Assembly (NCBI GenBank): GCA_016350165.1
Contig: CP066225.1
Coordinates: 2,232,001-2,296,000, forward strand
DNA from: Planctomycetota bacterium
Lineage (GTDB): Bacteria > Planctomycetota > Phycisphaerae > Phycisphaerales > Phycisphaeraceae
Direction: 5' to 3'
DNA: 64,000 nucleotides
Numbering within the stretch: the first letter of the stretch is position 1; the number at the start of each line of letters is the position of its first letter. Of this stretch, positions 9,028 to 17,756 are shown in pieces. The translations under genes were made by a program, and so were the position numbers. The notes under the pieces are model-generated. The model did not search any database. It saw only the letters and a program-made list of their open reading frames with translations, and had not been told where the DNA came from.

Positions 9028-9454
9028 GATTAGACCTCCAGAAAAAAGCTAAAGCCGCCCGTTAAAAAGTTCAACGTATCATACTCAAATCAGTATCACA
9101 TCGCTTCGATATATTCGTAGCCGCGCGCACGTTTTCATCGATTTGAAATTCTTACACGCATTCAAAGCGCACAAAAGTGACGCGTACCACAACAGTACCC
9201 TTTCTCGAAACTGCTCAAAAGTGCTATAAACTCGTTCGAAACTCAACAAAACCCCCTCAAACTGCTCCAAAACCGCTCAAAACCCCACAATGCACTTTCA
9301 TTTCGTGCGCGCAAAATCAAACCAACCCCATTCACCCAACCGCATGTCCAAGCAATACTTAGACTTTTTGTGCGCGCGCTTTGAGTTAACCCCATTTCAA
9401 CTCGTGCGCGAGCAGCCCTCTCTTCCGCCATTAGTTGCTGTGTAGATTTTCATA
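9028..9454. other. gene-free GTGCGC-rich stretch
   Basis: No convincing gene. The segment has repeated GTGCGC/GCGCAC words (near 9121, 9168, 9304, 9370, 9402 and 9461) and several CTCAAA/TCAAAA words between 9220 and 9290. It contains the promoter of the S41 gene at its left edge. It resembles the gene-free stretch at about 44.15-44.5 kb in word composition. Confidence 0.5.
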
Positions 9455-10612
9455 TCAAAACGTGCGCGCCTCACGACTAAATCGCGCAAGTTTCGATGAC
9501 CTCACTGACAAGGCATCAATCATCTCAGCAACATTCTTCTCCTGTGTTTTCATTGACCGCACCACCGGCGATATCCCAAACAACAACTCCCGCGACACCA
9601 GATAACTATGCGGCAGCGCTTCAATCAAATGATTGAATTTCATCAAATTCGTGTTCCCCGCGCATACCTCTGAAATCAATATCTCATGAATCGCAACAAC
9701 TTTACATCGGTCCAAATGCTTTACACCCATGTACTGCCACGTCGCAAACTGATCGCGCTCAACATACTCATCAAAATACAACTTGTAATCATCAAAACTC
9801 AAATCCGCAGGTAACTCCGCCGCACCTGCCTGCTGCGCAATCAGACAATCTTTCACCACCTCTTCATACGCAAGCGGAAACCTTTTAAGTCCTTCACACA
9901 AAACAAGTTTCTGCTCTTCAGAAAATAAACCCCCATCAACCGCCTTCTGCAAAGGGTCCAAAATATAATCATCCGTCAAATTAATTCGCGTTCTTTGACT
10001 TTCAAAACTCGCTTCATTTTTAAGTGAATCCGCAAGTTGCATGATCTTTAAAAGATTGTCTACTGCTGCATCTTTTTGGTCGTGATGCATATTGACAAGG
10101 TATTGCAGATAAACAAGTTTCGCGCCATTTTTAATGTCATTCAAATGCAATAATTGTGCGCCGTAAACATCACGTAAATCAAAATCATAATGCACCGGCC
10201 CGCGATTCTGCTCCGCATTAATCGCCTTAAGAAATTGCTGATTCTGATTCAGCACCGTTTGCGCTATGTACAACTCTTCATCACTCCCAACCTGGCCCAC
10301 GCGCGTAAATGCGGACGCGACCGAATTAAACACATATAACTGCGATGTAAGCTCATGATCGATATAGATTTGTGAAACAATTTCGCCCAAAACCAAACCA
10401 TTTCTCGCATCTTCTGCGCACACAATCTCGTTTAGATGCGCGCGATTTTTCTCAAGCATCAAATCAATTTTCCGCTCCGCATATACATAAATTCCAATCC
10501 GCCAAAACGTGATCAGCAATATCGGAATCAAAACAATCATCATGTACGGCCACTGTTGCCGTACATGAATCCTCTTAAAAAAATCAACCATTCCAACGTG
10601 TTGTGCGCGCAT
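9455..10612 (-). CDS. membrane-anchored paralog A, unknown function
   Basis: A 385-residue protein of unknown function. The start at 10612 has GGGAG eight bases upstream. A single membrane segment lies near residues 20-42 ('MMIVLIPILLITFW'), followed by a long helical soluble domain. The central part ('RGPVHYDFDLRDVYGAQLLHL', then a helix-rich 'NLLKIMQLADSLKNE') aligns by eye with the two proteins encoded next to it, so I treat the three as paralogs. It lacks the C-terminal GspG-like tail seen in paralog B. Probably it faces the periplasm. No enzyme motif is visible. Confidence 0.7.
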   Translation of the reverse strand: MRAQHVGMVDFFKRIHVRQQWPYMMIVLIPILLITFWRIGIYVYAERKIDLMLEKNRAHLNEIVCAEDARNGLVLGEIVSQIYIDHELTSQLYVFNSVASAFTRVGQVGSDEELYIAQTVLNQNQQFLKAINAEQNRGPVHYDFDLRDVYGAQLLHLNDIKNGAKLVYLQYLVNMHHDQKDAAVDNLLKIMQLADSLKNEASFESQRTRINLTDDYILDPLQKAVDGGLFSEEQKLVLCEGLKRFPLAYEEVVKDCLIAQQAGAAELPADLSFDDYKLYFDEYVERDQFATWQYMGVKHLDRCKVVAIHEILISEVCAGNTNLMKFNHLIEALPHSYLVSRELLFGISPVVRSMKTQEKNVAEMIDALSVRSSKLARFSREARTF

Positions 10613-10795
10613 GATAAGCTCCCGGTTACAAACTTCATATCACTCGCTCTTCTATGCATTTAGAACATTTGCGCGCACAAGGTAGGTATGCGTTCGTGCG
10701 TTATTAAAATGCGGTGCGCGTTTTATTGTTCTCATCTATAAAGACGTTCGTAAATGTCATTCTTGCATCTTAAATCACATTTTTTTGAACATCTT

Positions 10796-12466
10796 TCACT
10801 CTTCTTCAGTTTCTGTAATCAACTCCAGATATAACTCTTGTTTCTCTTTAAGTTTATCGTAGTAAGCCTGTGTATTCTGTGGATGTAGCTCAAGTAGAAT
10901 ATCATTAACTTTCCCCTGTTTTTCAGATGGAAAACTGATCGCAGTCACCACATCCGTATCCGAAACGGATTTCCCGAAGACCTGATAACTTTCTACGTCA
11001 TAAGCATTTGCACGATTATCTGTTCGATCGTGGCCGGGTGTGTAAATGAGATAACCGTTATTAGTATGCAGATATTTGTATTGCGTTGGTTCTTCTGGAG
11101 TCAATTCATACGAATACGGATCGGTTGGCACTTTTTCAATATAGACTGGAACCAGTTCTAATAATGTATTAGGTAACAGGGCATGTTGAGTATCAGCTTG
11201 AGTACTCATTTGTATTGAATTTACATCTCTATTCGCTAGATAGAATCGCTCGACAGCGATAGCGAGTTGAAGTGTATTTTGTTTTTGATTGAGTTCGACA
11301 ATTGATTTGTAAATACTATTAAATGAGATGTATGACATGCGTGTATGAATGTTTAACAAGACAAATTCTTTTTCAATATGTTGTTCAATACTCTTGTAGT
11401 TTGGGTGGATAGATTTTAGTTTTTCCTCAGCGAGAAGTTGCGCTTCAAGTGTAGAAATTATGTCAGTTTTGAGCATGCCGAGATGCTGTTGCATTTCGTA
11501 TAGTTGTTTGTATTCAGTTGTTTTATTGTCGAACTCCATCTTTTTGGCCATACGTTCAGGCTGATTTATTGCGAGGTCAAAATAATTGAGCATGAGCGTG
11601 GTTTGTGTACGGTGTGCGTGAAGCGCGGTTTGCTGTACAGGAATTGGGGTTGTGAGTTTGTAAAGGGTTTGGAGTTGCGCATCATTGTAGATGTGTTGAC
11701 GAAGGCCTCGCTCTATTTCGGTGTTGAGACATGAGTAAATGATGTTTTGATAAATGACTGCATAGGCACCGAGATCATTTTCAAGTGATTGGGCTAACTT
11801 GTGAATAGACTCAAGCGCACGAAGCGATTCGTTTGGTTTATTATCATGAACGGCTAGCCAATGATAGAGAGCGAGGTGCTTGATTGCGTTTCTGATCTTT
11901 TTAAGATGAAACGGATAACTATAGCTTGTAATGTTGGGGTCGATTGGCCAAAAGTTTTGCTGATGAGCTGGGAGATTGAGGAGCGCATCGATATTTGTTT
12001 TTTGGCGATTTAAGTAGTCGCGTGCAGCTTGGATGAGCTGCGGTGGTGGTGGCTGGTGATTGGCTGCCCAGTCAGTGGGTGCTTCGTGATCTAAGAATGG
12101 GAGGAGCGTGTTGATGTATTGCTGATTCGATTGCGCTTCTACGGTTTTAAGGTTGTTGTCCTGTTCGAACTGGTGTTGGGTTTGCTGAAGTTTGTCGAAG
12201 TGAAAGCTCAGGTATTGAGTGAGGTTTGGCCCTTGCAGTTGCTCGGTTTTATTGATGTAGTCTTGAACGGTGAGGAGATTATTGGGGAGTTGCGTACGGA
12301 GTGTTTGGGTGAGCGAGTCGATTTTGCTGTTGAGATGATGATGCCAAAAGAAGTAGATAGCGATGAGAATGATGAGTAAATAACGCTTGCGAAAGAAAGG
12401 ACGCTTCTTTTTTTGTGGCTTAGCGAGATTTGGTGTCTCTGATTTTTCAGCTTGCTTTTCAGTCAT
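10796..12466 (-). CDS. membrane-anchored paralog B with pseudopilin-like tail
   Basis: A 556-residue protein if it starts at the ATG at 12466 (an in-frame start at 12529 overlaps the remnant ORF upstream by four bases). Basic N-terminus, one membrane segment ('YLLIILIAIYFFWHH'), then a long helical domain that aligns with paralogs A and C. The C-terminal ~120 residues carry 'LLELVPVYIEKVPTDP' and 'NNGYLIYTPGHD', the pattern of the calcium-loop tail of GspG-type pseudopilins and of related planctomycete proteins. Two copies of the dispersed palindrome lie inside it (11158-11172 and 11229-11243). Top-strand composition changes polarity within this gene. Function unknown. Confidence 0.7.
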   Translation of the reverse strand: MTEKQAEKSETPNLAKPQKKKRPFFRKRYLLIILIAIYFFWHHHLNSKIDSLTQTLRTQLPNNLLTVQDYINKTEQLQGPNLTQYLSFHFDKLQQTQHQFEQDNNLKTVEAQSNQQYINTLLPFLDHEAPTDWAANHQPPPPQLIQAARDYLNRQKTNIDALLNLPAHQQNFWPIDPNITSYSYPFHLKKIRNAIKHLALYHWLAVHDNKPNESLRALESIHKLAQSLENDLGAYAVIYQNIIYSCLNTEIERGLRQHIYNDAQLQTLYKLTTPIPVQQTALHAHRTQTTLMLNYFDLAINQPERMAKKMEFDNKTTEYKQLYEMQQHLGMLKTDIISTLEAQLLAEEKLKSIHPNYKSIEQHIEKEFVLLNIHTRMSYISFNSIYKSIVELNQKQNTLQLAIAVERFYLANRDVNSIQMSTQADTQHALLPNTLLELVPVYIEKVPTDPYSYELTPEEPTQYKYLHTNNGYLIYTPGHDRTDNRANAYDVESYQVFGKSVSDTDVVTAISFPSEKQGKVNDILLELHPQNTQAYYDKLKEKQELYLELITETEEE

Positions 12467-12525
12467 TATTTGCCCTGGATTAATCGTGATGTTTGTTATT
12501 GCTAAGTTTGGTGCGCATCGAGGTT

Positions 12526-12708
12526 TCATTGATAATCGCGTTGATCTTGCAGAATTTTGTCGCGGTCTATTTGTGTTGGAAAGAGGTGGAGTTCAAGGAG
12601 GATATTTTGTGATTGCAGCTCGGTGGTGCGTGAGTGGATATGGTAGTTGAGATGGGTATGCCAAAGGATGTAAGCAGGGGTCAGGATGTATATAAGAATA
12701 CTTGTCAT
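12526..12708 (-). pseudogene. remnant of a fourth paralog (N-terminal piece)
   Basis: A 60-codon ORF whose first half matches the N-terminal anchor of paralog B: 'YILTPAYILWHTHLN' against 'LIILIAIYFFWHHHLN', followed by the same IxSxTxxL pattern. It ends after about 60 residues, where the other family members continue for 300-500 residues. A GTGGAG ribosome site is present seven bases before the ATG. Its stop overlaps a possible start of paralog B. I read it as a truncated copy; a functional small membrane protein remains possible. Confidence 0.45.
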
Positions 12709-12835
12709 GCAACTGCTCCACGGAAAGTTTGCCTGCAATGATTTCTATCTATGGTAGCAGATGTGGTGATGCAGGAATGAGAAAACATCGCTGCGAAGTT
12801 GAGGATGTGTGGTGTTTTTTGAAAAGAGGATTATG

Positions 12836-14098
12836 TTATTGATTGGCAGGTGGTTCTTTTAGGTAGTGGGGGATGAGCTGGCTGTTGTCTTCGGGATATT
12901 TGTTGTGGTCGAGGAAGTAACGATGCTCAGCGATGGTGATGAGGAGTTCGTTATGGAGGCTTAGGTGTTGTTGATGTTTAGGGTAGATGGCTGAGAAGAT
13001 GGGGGTGAGGCCCCGTATGACGATGCAGCGTGATGAAACGTTGTCGGTGGTTTCAAGATACTTGTCGACCCAGGTGAAGTTAAAATCGTTTTTGCTGAGT
13101 TGAAGGTTGAGCTGATGATAGAGGTTGTAGATGTGATAACGATCGATGTGTTTGATGTAGGTGTACTTCCACAAGATCGCGGAGGTATTGATGTTGTAGT
13201 ATTGCACTGCGCGATTGGACCCGAGTAAATCAGGATTATGAATGACTTGGCGGGCGGTGTTGTATTCGTAGTCAAGGCAGTATTGAAATGTTTGCTTTGG
13301 ATCAGGTGGATCGGCTTGAAGAGCTTGTTGGATTTGGATGAGATGAGTGGCAGTGAAAAGGTTGTTTAGAATGGCGTCGGTGATAAGTGGTTCGATGTGC
13401 CTAAAGAAAATAGCACGGCGGACGAATTGAGACATGGTGTTGGGTTCGTGAAGAAGCGAATGCTGAAGTTGAATGATTGAGAGGATGTCGTTGGTGGCGA
13501 GTTGTGGTTGGTTGTTTTGGAAATAAAGAAAAGCGCGGAGGTGATAAAGCTTGGTGGCAGCATTGATGTAGCCGAGATGTGGTGTGAGGATGCTGAAGGG
13601 CGCGTTGTAATCACCTGCGTAACGAACGGGACCTTGATAAGTGAGTGACTGGAATTGATCGAGGTATTGCTTGTTGTGATCGAGGAGTTTTTGGATGGCT
13701 GTTCGGTATATCGGGGCGAGGGGCGTGGCAATTGCGAGGACTTGGTTGGCATCTGAATCGTAGAAAGGCACATTGGCGGTGAGATCGACTGGGGTTTGGA
13801 TGGGCGAAAGGATGTTGTTGTAGTCGTGGTAAATGTCGGTGCTTGCAAGTGAGTCGTAAGTTTGGTTGAGTTGATTGGATGTGGGGAGGTGCGCGATTTT
13901 GCTTAGCATTTTTTGAGCACGGAGATAGTAGAAGATATGCAGGCCGAGGTATAGAAGAATGAGCGCGAGGATGCAGGGGATGAGGAACTTGAGGAATTTG
14001 TAGAAGCGACGTTTACGGAGTTCCCAAAGTTCGCGGTAAGTGAAGGTATTTTGCTGAGGGATGGTGATGGTTTTGGTTGCTGGCTCGGATTGTGACAT
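12836..14098 (-). CDS. membrane-anchored paralog C, truncated tail
   Basis: A 420-residue protein with a basic N-terminus, one membrane segment near residues 36-56 ('LIPCILALILLYLGLHIFYYL') and a helical domain aligning with paralogs A and B ('QGPVRYAGDYNAPF', 'DILSIIQLQHSLLHEP'). The last residues 'HNKYPEDNSQLIPHYLKEPP' correspond to the beginning of the pseudopilin-like tail of paralog B, and then the frame stops. The tail therefore appears to be lost. GGAG lies eight bases before the start. Located directly downstream of dnaA on the same strand but separated by the dnaA terminator. Confidence 0.7.
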   Translation of the reverse strand: MSQSEPATKTITIPQQNTFTYRELWELRKRRFYKFLKFLIPCILALILLYLGLHIFYYLRAQKMLSKIAHLPTSNQLNQTYDSLASTDIYHDYNNILSPIQTPVDLTANVPFYDSDANQVLAIATPLAPIYRTAIQKLLDHNKQYLDQFQSLTYQGPVRYAGDYNAPFSILTPHLGYINAATKLYHLRAFLYFQNNQPQLATNDILSIIQLQHSLLHEPNTMSQFVRRAIFFRHIEPLITDAILNNLFTATHLIQIQQALQADPPDPKQTFQYCLDYEYNTARQVIHNPDLLGSNRAVQYYNINTSAILWKYTYIKHIDRYHIYNLYHQLNLQLSKNDFNFTWVDKYLETTDNVSSRCIVIRGLTPIFSAIYPKHQQHLSLHNELLITIAEHRYFLDHNKYPEDNSQLIPHYLKEPPANQ

Positions 14099-14180
14099 GG
14101 GTGACTCCGCTTAAGGGTTGCTTAATCTAAAGACGTAAACGGAGCGAGGTTGTTGCAGGGATGGGTGCGCGGGGATGCAT

Positions 14181-14210
14181 AAAAAAAACTGCGACTTGGG
14201 GGAGTCGCAG
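14181..14210 (-). terminator. rho-independent terminator of dnaA
   Basis: Perfect 8-bp stem CTGCGACT / AGTCGCAG, six-base loop, followed on the minus strand by eight T. Confidence 0.9.
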
Positions 14211-14238
14211 CGTTTGATATTGATTTTTATGTTTTGGA

Positions 14239-15843
14239 TTATGCGATTGGTGCGCGTTTGAGGGTGCGTTTGATGCGATCGACGAGTTCTTTTGGTGTGA
14301 CGGCTGAGGCTTCTGTTGGAAGAAGGATTGGCGCGTTTTCGTCAATTTGGCGTTGCATGCGCTGGGTTGCGGTGATGACGGTGGAGTGTGTCTTGCGACC
14401 CATAGCGGTTGCGATTTCTGGGTAGGACATTGAGGTGAGGTTGCGAGCGAGGTAGATGGCGATGGATCGTGCGAGGACGATGTGTTTATTACGTGAGGTG
14501 CCTAGGATTTTGGCTTGCTCGATTTCGAGTTCGACTGAGACGGTATCAACGATATCGTTGAAGCGGATTGGCTTGCGACGTTGGCCGGTCTTTTCTTCAG
14601 CTTCGAAGAGACGGTTGATGAGGGCGTGACCGACTGGGTCGAGGAGACCACCGGAGCGTGAGCCGCCGAGTGAGGCGAATGCATGAAGCTTGGTGAGCAG
14701 GCCTTCAATTTCACGGACGGAGCCATCGGCACGCATGGCGAGTTCGCGAGCGGCTGATGGTTGAATGATCATCTGACGACGATCAGCGAGTGCGCGGACG
14801 ATGCGGATGCGTGTTTCTTCGTCAGGTTCATGGATCTGAACAACCATGCCACGAACGCAGCGAGAGACGAGCGCTTCGGTGAATTGCTTGATGAGTTTGG
14901 GGTGTGAGTCTGAAGCGAGGACAACGTTGGACCCTGAGAGTTCGATGTGGTCGAAACAGTGCAGGAATTCTTGTTGAGTTGATGATTTATTTGCGATGAA
15001 GTGGATGTCATCGACGGCGAGCAGGTCCATTTGTCTCATGCGACGACGGAACTGATCGAGTTTGTTTGTTCGAACGGCGGTGATGTATTCGTTGGTGAAT
15101 TGTTCGCCGGTGCAGTAGTGGACTTTGGCTTGTGGGTTGCGAGAGCGGTATTTGTTGACGATACCTTGGAGGAGGTGAGTTTTGCCGAGGCCGCAGCCGC
15201 CGTGAATGAAGAGTGGTGTGCCTGCGATGGTTGCATCATCTTCGGCGACACGTGAAGCGGCGGAGTATGCGAGTTCGTTTGATGGGCCCACGACGAAGGT
15301 GTCGAGAGAGTGGCGGAGCTTGCGTGAGAAGGAAGGGGCTGCTGAGGTTGGTCGTGGCATGACGACGGTGTTGTGTGCTGTGGCTTGTGGTGTGTGAGGG
15401 AGGTTTGGCGTTGGCGGTTGGTTGGTGAGGTGTTGTGGGGCTGGGGCTTGATGAGGCGGCGAGGTGGTCATGCGTGAGCCGATGGGGGCTGGCGCGAAGT
15501 TTGCGGCGGTGTTATGATGCGCGGGTGCTGGTTCGTTGGATGAGGATTGTGGTGCAGCGGCTGCACGATTGAAGCATTCTGGGTCTACACAGACGTTTAG
15601 TTCAAAGTCCGCACCGATTTCTGATGATGCAGCGTTATGAAGGTCTTGCTCGAAGTTGCGGCCGATCCAGTCAGCGACGAAGCGGTTCGGGACGTTGACG
15701 GTGAGGCGTCGATCGTTTGGCTCGTAATTGAAGTGAGCGGATTGATCGAACCACATCGCGAACTTTCGTTGGCCGAGGGATTCAGCGAGCCGTTCTGCGA
15801 TACGCGCAGTGACAGCGTAGGATGTTGACGTGATGGAACTCAC
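14239..15843 (-). CDS. dnaA: chromosomal replication initiator DnaA
   Basis: A 534-residue DnaA with all four domains. Domain I (about residues 10-90) has 'QRKFAMWFDQSAHF' and 'NRFVADWIGRNF'. A Pro/Ala-rich domain II linker runs to about 185. Domain III is the AAA+ ATPase with Walker A 'GGCGLGKTHL' and Walker B 'LLAVDDIHFI'. Domain IV ends with the DnaA-box-binding signature 'MSYPEIATAMGRKTHSTV'. It starts at a GTG preceded by AAAGG. The protein opens the origin in the ATP-bound form. The usual partners dnaN, recF and gyrB are absent around it; the neighbours are unknown membrane proteins and a GNAT enzyme. DnaA-box-like sites lie 520-560 bases upstream. Confidence 0.98.
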   Translation of the reverse strand: MSSITSTSYAVTARIAERLAESLGQRKFAMWFDQSAHFNYEPNDRRLTVNVPNRFVADWIGRNFEQDLHNAASSEIGADFELNVCVDPECFNRAAAAPQSSSNEPAPAHHNTAANFAPAPIGSRMTTSPPHQAPAPQHLTNQPPTPNLPHTPQATAHNTVVMPRPTSAAPSFSRKLRHSLDTFVVGPSNELAYSAASRVAEDDATIAGTPLFIHGGCGLGKTHLLQGIVNKYRSRNPQAKVHYCTGEQFTNEYITAVRTNKLDQFRRRMRQMDLLAVDDIHFIANKSSTQQEFLHCFDHIELSGSNVVLASDSHPKLIKQFTEALVSRCVRGMVVQIHEPDEETRIRIVRALADRRQMIIQPSAARELAMRADGSVREIEGLLTKLHAFASLGGSRSGGLLDPVGHALINRLFEAEEKTGQRRKPIRFNDIVDTVSVELEIEQAKILGTSRNKHIVLARSIAIYLARNLTSMSYPEIATAMGRKTHSTVITATQRMQRQIDENAPILLPTEASAVTPKELVDRIKRTLKRAPIA

Positions 15844-15979
15844 CGAGCAACCTTTATCGTAGAGTAACGGGTCACGAACTTACGAGGTGACCGTTTGTTA
15901 CATCAAGGTGCATTCACGGAAGCGTGTATGCTGAGAAATCGTAATTGTGTGGCTCCATCCAACGACCGCCTGATCGATT

Positions 15980-16090
15980 GTGCCTGGGTGATGCGACTGA
16001 AGTAGTGAGCAGGAAGCTCGAACTAAGAAGGGTCGCAGTAATGTTTGGACCGGGTTGCCGCGAGGGCGAGCATCACCAAACGAGTGGCAC
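15980..16090. ncRNA. candidate structured RNA upstream of dnaA
   Basis: A self-complementary element with nested helices: GTGCC/GGCAC (15980-15984 with 16086-16090) closes GGTGATGC/GCATCACC (15987-15994 with 16070-16077), inside which sit a hairpin TAGT-GAGC/GCTC-ACTA (16003-16025) and a short hairpin GCC-GCGAG-GGC (16057-16067). This gives a junction of two hairpins on a bulged stem. The strand is not determined. On the minus strand it would lie in the dnaA leader; it may also be a free small RNA. It lacks the hallmarks of SRP RNA, RNase P or tmRNA. Confidence 0.4.
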
Positions 16091-16149
16091 GAGAGCAAGA
16101 TGGTTATGTAAATAAGAGACGGTTTCGAAATTGATTGAAGTTTTAACAT

Positions 16150-16425
16150 GATCAATCTAGTCGATGTTATAGACTTCAAGTGAATTTCAATTTCAAAGAT
16201 GCGTCATACATGACCTGCTCTGCAGCGGAGTAGTCGTCCTAACTACCGAAGAAGAATTTACGTGGGCGCAAGTCTCACATCAACCGCTTGCGGACTTTAG
16301 TTTGCTCTTGATTTTTTCATCGTTGCGTTAGATAAGGGTTTAGAAGAAAAAAGTTTTTTTATCCACGCAGTTTTACACAAGAAAGTCACGTGTGGATATG
16401 GGGAAAAGAAAGTGAACAACTTTCA
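16150..16425. other. candidate origin of replication (oriC)
   Basis: Gene-free DNA between dnaA and the GNAT gene. It contains TTATCCACG at 16359-16367 and TGTGGATAT at 16391-16399 (reverse complement ATATCCACA), each one base from the DnaA-box consensus TTATCCACA and facing opposite ways, next to T-rich and A-rich tracts (16312-16360). Two good boxes beside dnaA suggest an origin but are fewer than in most mapped oriCs, so this is a candidate only. Confidence 0.45.
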
Positions 16426-17430
16426 TTATTTGTCTATTTTTTCAGTATAAATCAGCGCATTCTTGACGCCGGTCTGTACAAACCCCAATGAGTGGTAGAG
16501 TTTAAGAGCAGGTACGTTGTTTTGATCGACTGCGAGCATAAGTTTTCGTTGTGCTTCGTAAGCGGCGAGATGTAAGCCCCATGAAAGAATTGGTTTTGAG
16601 AAGCCTTTGCGTCGGTGAGATTTTGCGATTCCGAAATAGACGAGTTCAGCAGATTGTTGTTTGCCTAGTTTCGAGATGAGCATAACTGCGAAGGGTTGGT
16701 CATTTTGCGTAAAGACGTGCCACATGTTTGGGTCGAAGGCACCGGTTGCTTTGTGACCTTCGATAATGTCATCGATGTTTCGGATTCCGAGGAGGCCGGG
16801 ACAGTCGAGTGTGTCTTGATATGAATCGAGGATGGCTTGTTTGAATAGGGGGAGTGTTTGATCTGAGTAGGTGTGAGCCTGAATGTTCTGATCGGAGAAC
16901 GGTATGGGAGGTAGTGCATCTATATAGTCGGTGCGTTTATGCATGTAGGCGAGTGATGCGAGGGGGAAAAAGCCGGTGTTTCGGAGGGCAGTGTTTTCTT
17001 GAGACTGCGCGGGGTCGAGGAGGGACTGATAGAAATTGATATTTGATTGTGGCTTACTTGCGAGGTGATCGATCATCGAACGGATAAGGATTTCGAGGAT
17101 GGTACGTTGCTTGCGCGTGGGTGTGGGTGAGATAAAGAGCATGCCTGAGTGGCCGGGCATGGGGATCAGGAGAATCGAAGCGAGAATTTGGGAGTGTGAC
17201 TGGTGTTGGGAATTTGTGGAATTTTGGGGTTTTGCGACCCATAGGTGGTCTAGAGAATAGCCTGCGGAGTGGGAGTAAGCGATCATCTGGTCGACGCGAG
17301 GGTCGTTGGGTGAATTTGTGCCAAGAATGAGGATGGCGATGGCAGAACGTATCTCATGCGACATTGCGGGGGCACAGTGGACGCCAAATTCGTCGTTAGA
17401 TGTTGTATTTTCAGTACTTACGGACGTCAT
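16426..17430 (-). CDS. GNAT-family N-acetyltransferase
   Basis: A 334-residue protein. The C-terminal ~110 residues form a GNAT acetyltransferase domain: 'VYFGIAKSHRRKGFSKPIL' has the acetyl-CoA-binding Q/RxxGxG/A-like loop, and 'DQNNVPALKLYHSLGFVQTG' is the characteristic final helix-strand of the family. The N-terminal ~200 residues look like a second, degenerate GNAT-like half ('GHSGMLFISPTPTRKQRTIL'). The acceptor substrate cannot be deduced. The start at 17430 is preceded by AGAG. It points towards dnaA, with the candidate oriC between them. Confidence 0.82.
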   Translation of the reverse strand: MTSVSTENTTSNDEFGVHCAPAMSHEIRSAIAILILGTNSPNDPRVDQMIAYSHSAGYSLDHLWVAKPQNSTNSQHQSHSQILASILLIPMPGHSGMLFISPTPTRKQRTILEILIRSMIDHLASKPQSNINFYQSLLDPAQSQENTALRNTGFFPLASLAYMHKRTDYIDALPPIPFSDQNIQAHTYSDQTLPLFKQAILDSYQDTLDCPGLLGIRNIDDIIEGHKATGAFDPNMWHVFTQNDQPFAVMLISKLGKQQSAELVYFGIAKSHRRKGFSKPILSWGLHLAAYEAQRKLMLAVDQNNVPALKLYHSLGFVQTGVKNALIYTEKIDK

Positions 17431-17532
17431 GATGTCTCTTTTCTGGATAAAGATGATAGGCGTCGTGTATCCCCGAAGCGTCCACAGGCGGATGTCAAGA
17501 AAAAACGTCTTAACTGTCTACGTTATAAATAA

Positions 17533-17560
17533 TTGACCACTGTTCTGGTGATCGTACAAT
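17533..17560 (+). promoter_or_regulatory. possible sigma70-type promoter
   Basis: TTGACC and TACAAT separated by 16 bases in the divergent intergenic region between the GNAT gene and the secreted protein gene at 17757. It would leave a leader of about 190 bases. Nothing else is recognisable in this 326-base gap. Confidence 0.35.
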
Positions 17561-17756
17561 GGGGGCATAATCGTTCAACCGATATGGCTACGTAATGCTG
17601 AGTCAGCATGGCCCTGCACATGAGGGTATCGTGTTTTGATAGGTAGTGGTAGGCTATGAGGTTGAAAAAGATTGGTCTGATTCGGTCGTGTCGAGTGCAT
17701 GCGACTGAAGAATGCGAACAAGATAGAAGCATCAGCATCAGAAGTTCGAGGTAATA

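Noticed and set aside
9085-9431. Three 61-62-codon ORFs in the GTGCGC-rich stretch
   Set aside because: They overlap each other on both strands, have no ribosome sites and owe their length to low-complexity sequence.
12387-12650. 87-codon plus-strand ORF over the paralog cluster
   Set aside because: It is antisense to the start of paralog B and the remnant, with no ribosome site and a Cys/Val-rich shadow translation.
15930-16100. SRP RNA, RNase P RNA or tmRNA near dnaA
   Set aside because: The element folds well but lacks the GGUCAGG...GGAAGG...AGCAGCC core of SRP RNA, the GAGGAAAGUCCGGGC start of RNase P, and the CCA-ended acceptor of tmRNA.
15898-16179. 93-codon minus-strand ORF upstream of dnaA
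   Set aside because: It coincides with the strongly self-complementary element, has no ribosome site, and its translation shows no protein-like pattern. A structured RNA or origin DNA explains the sequence better.
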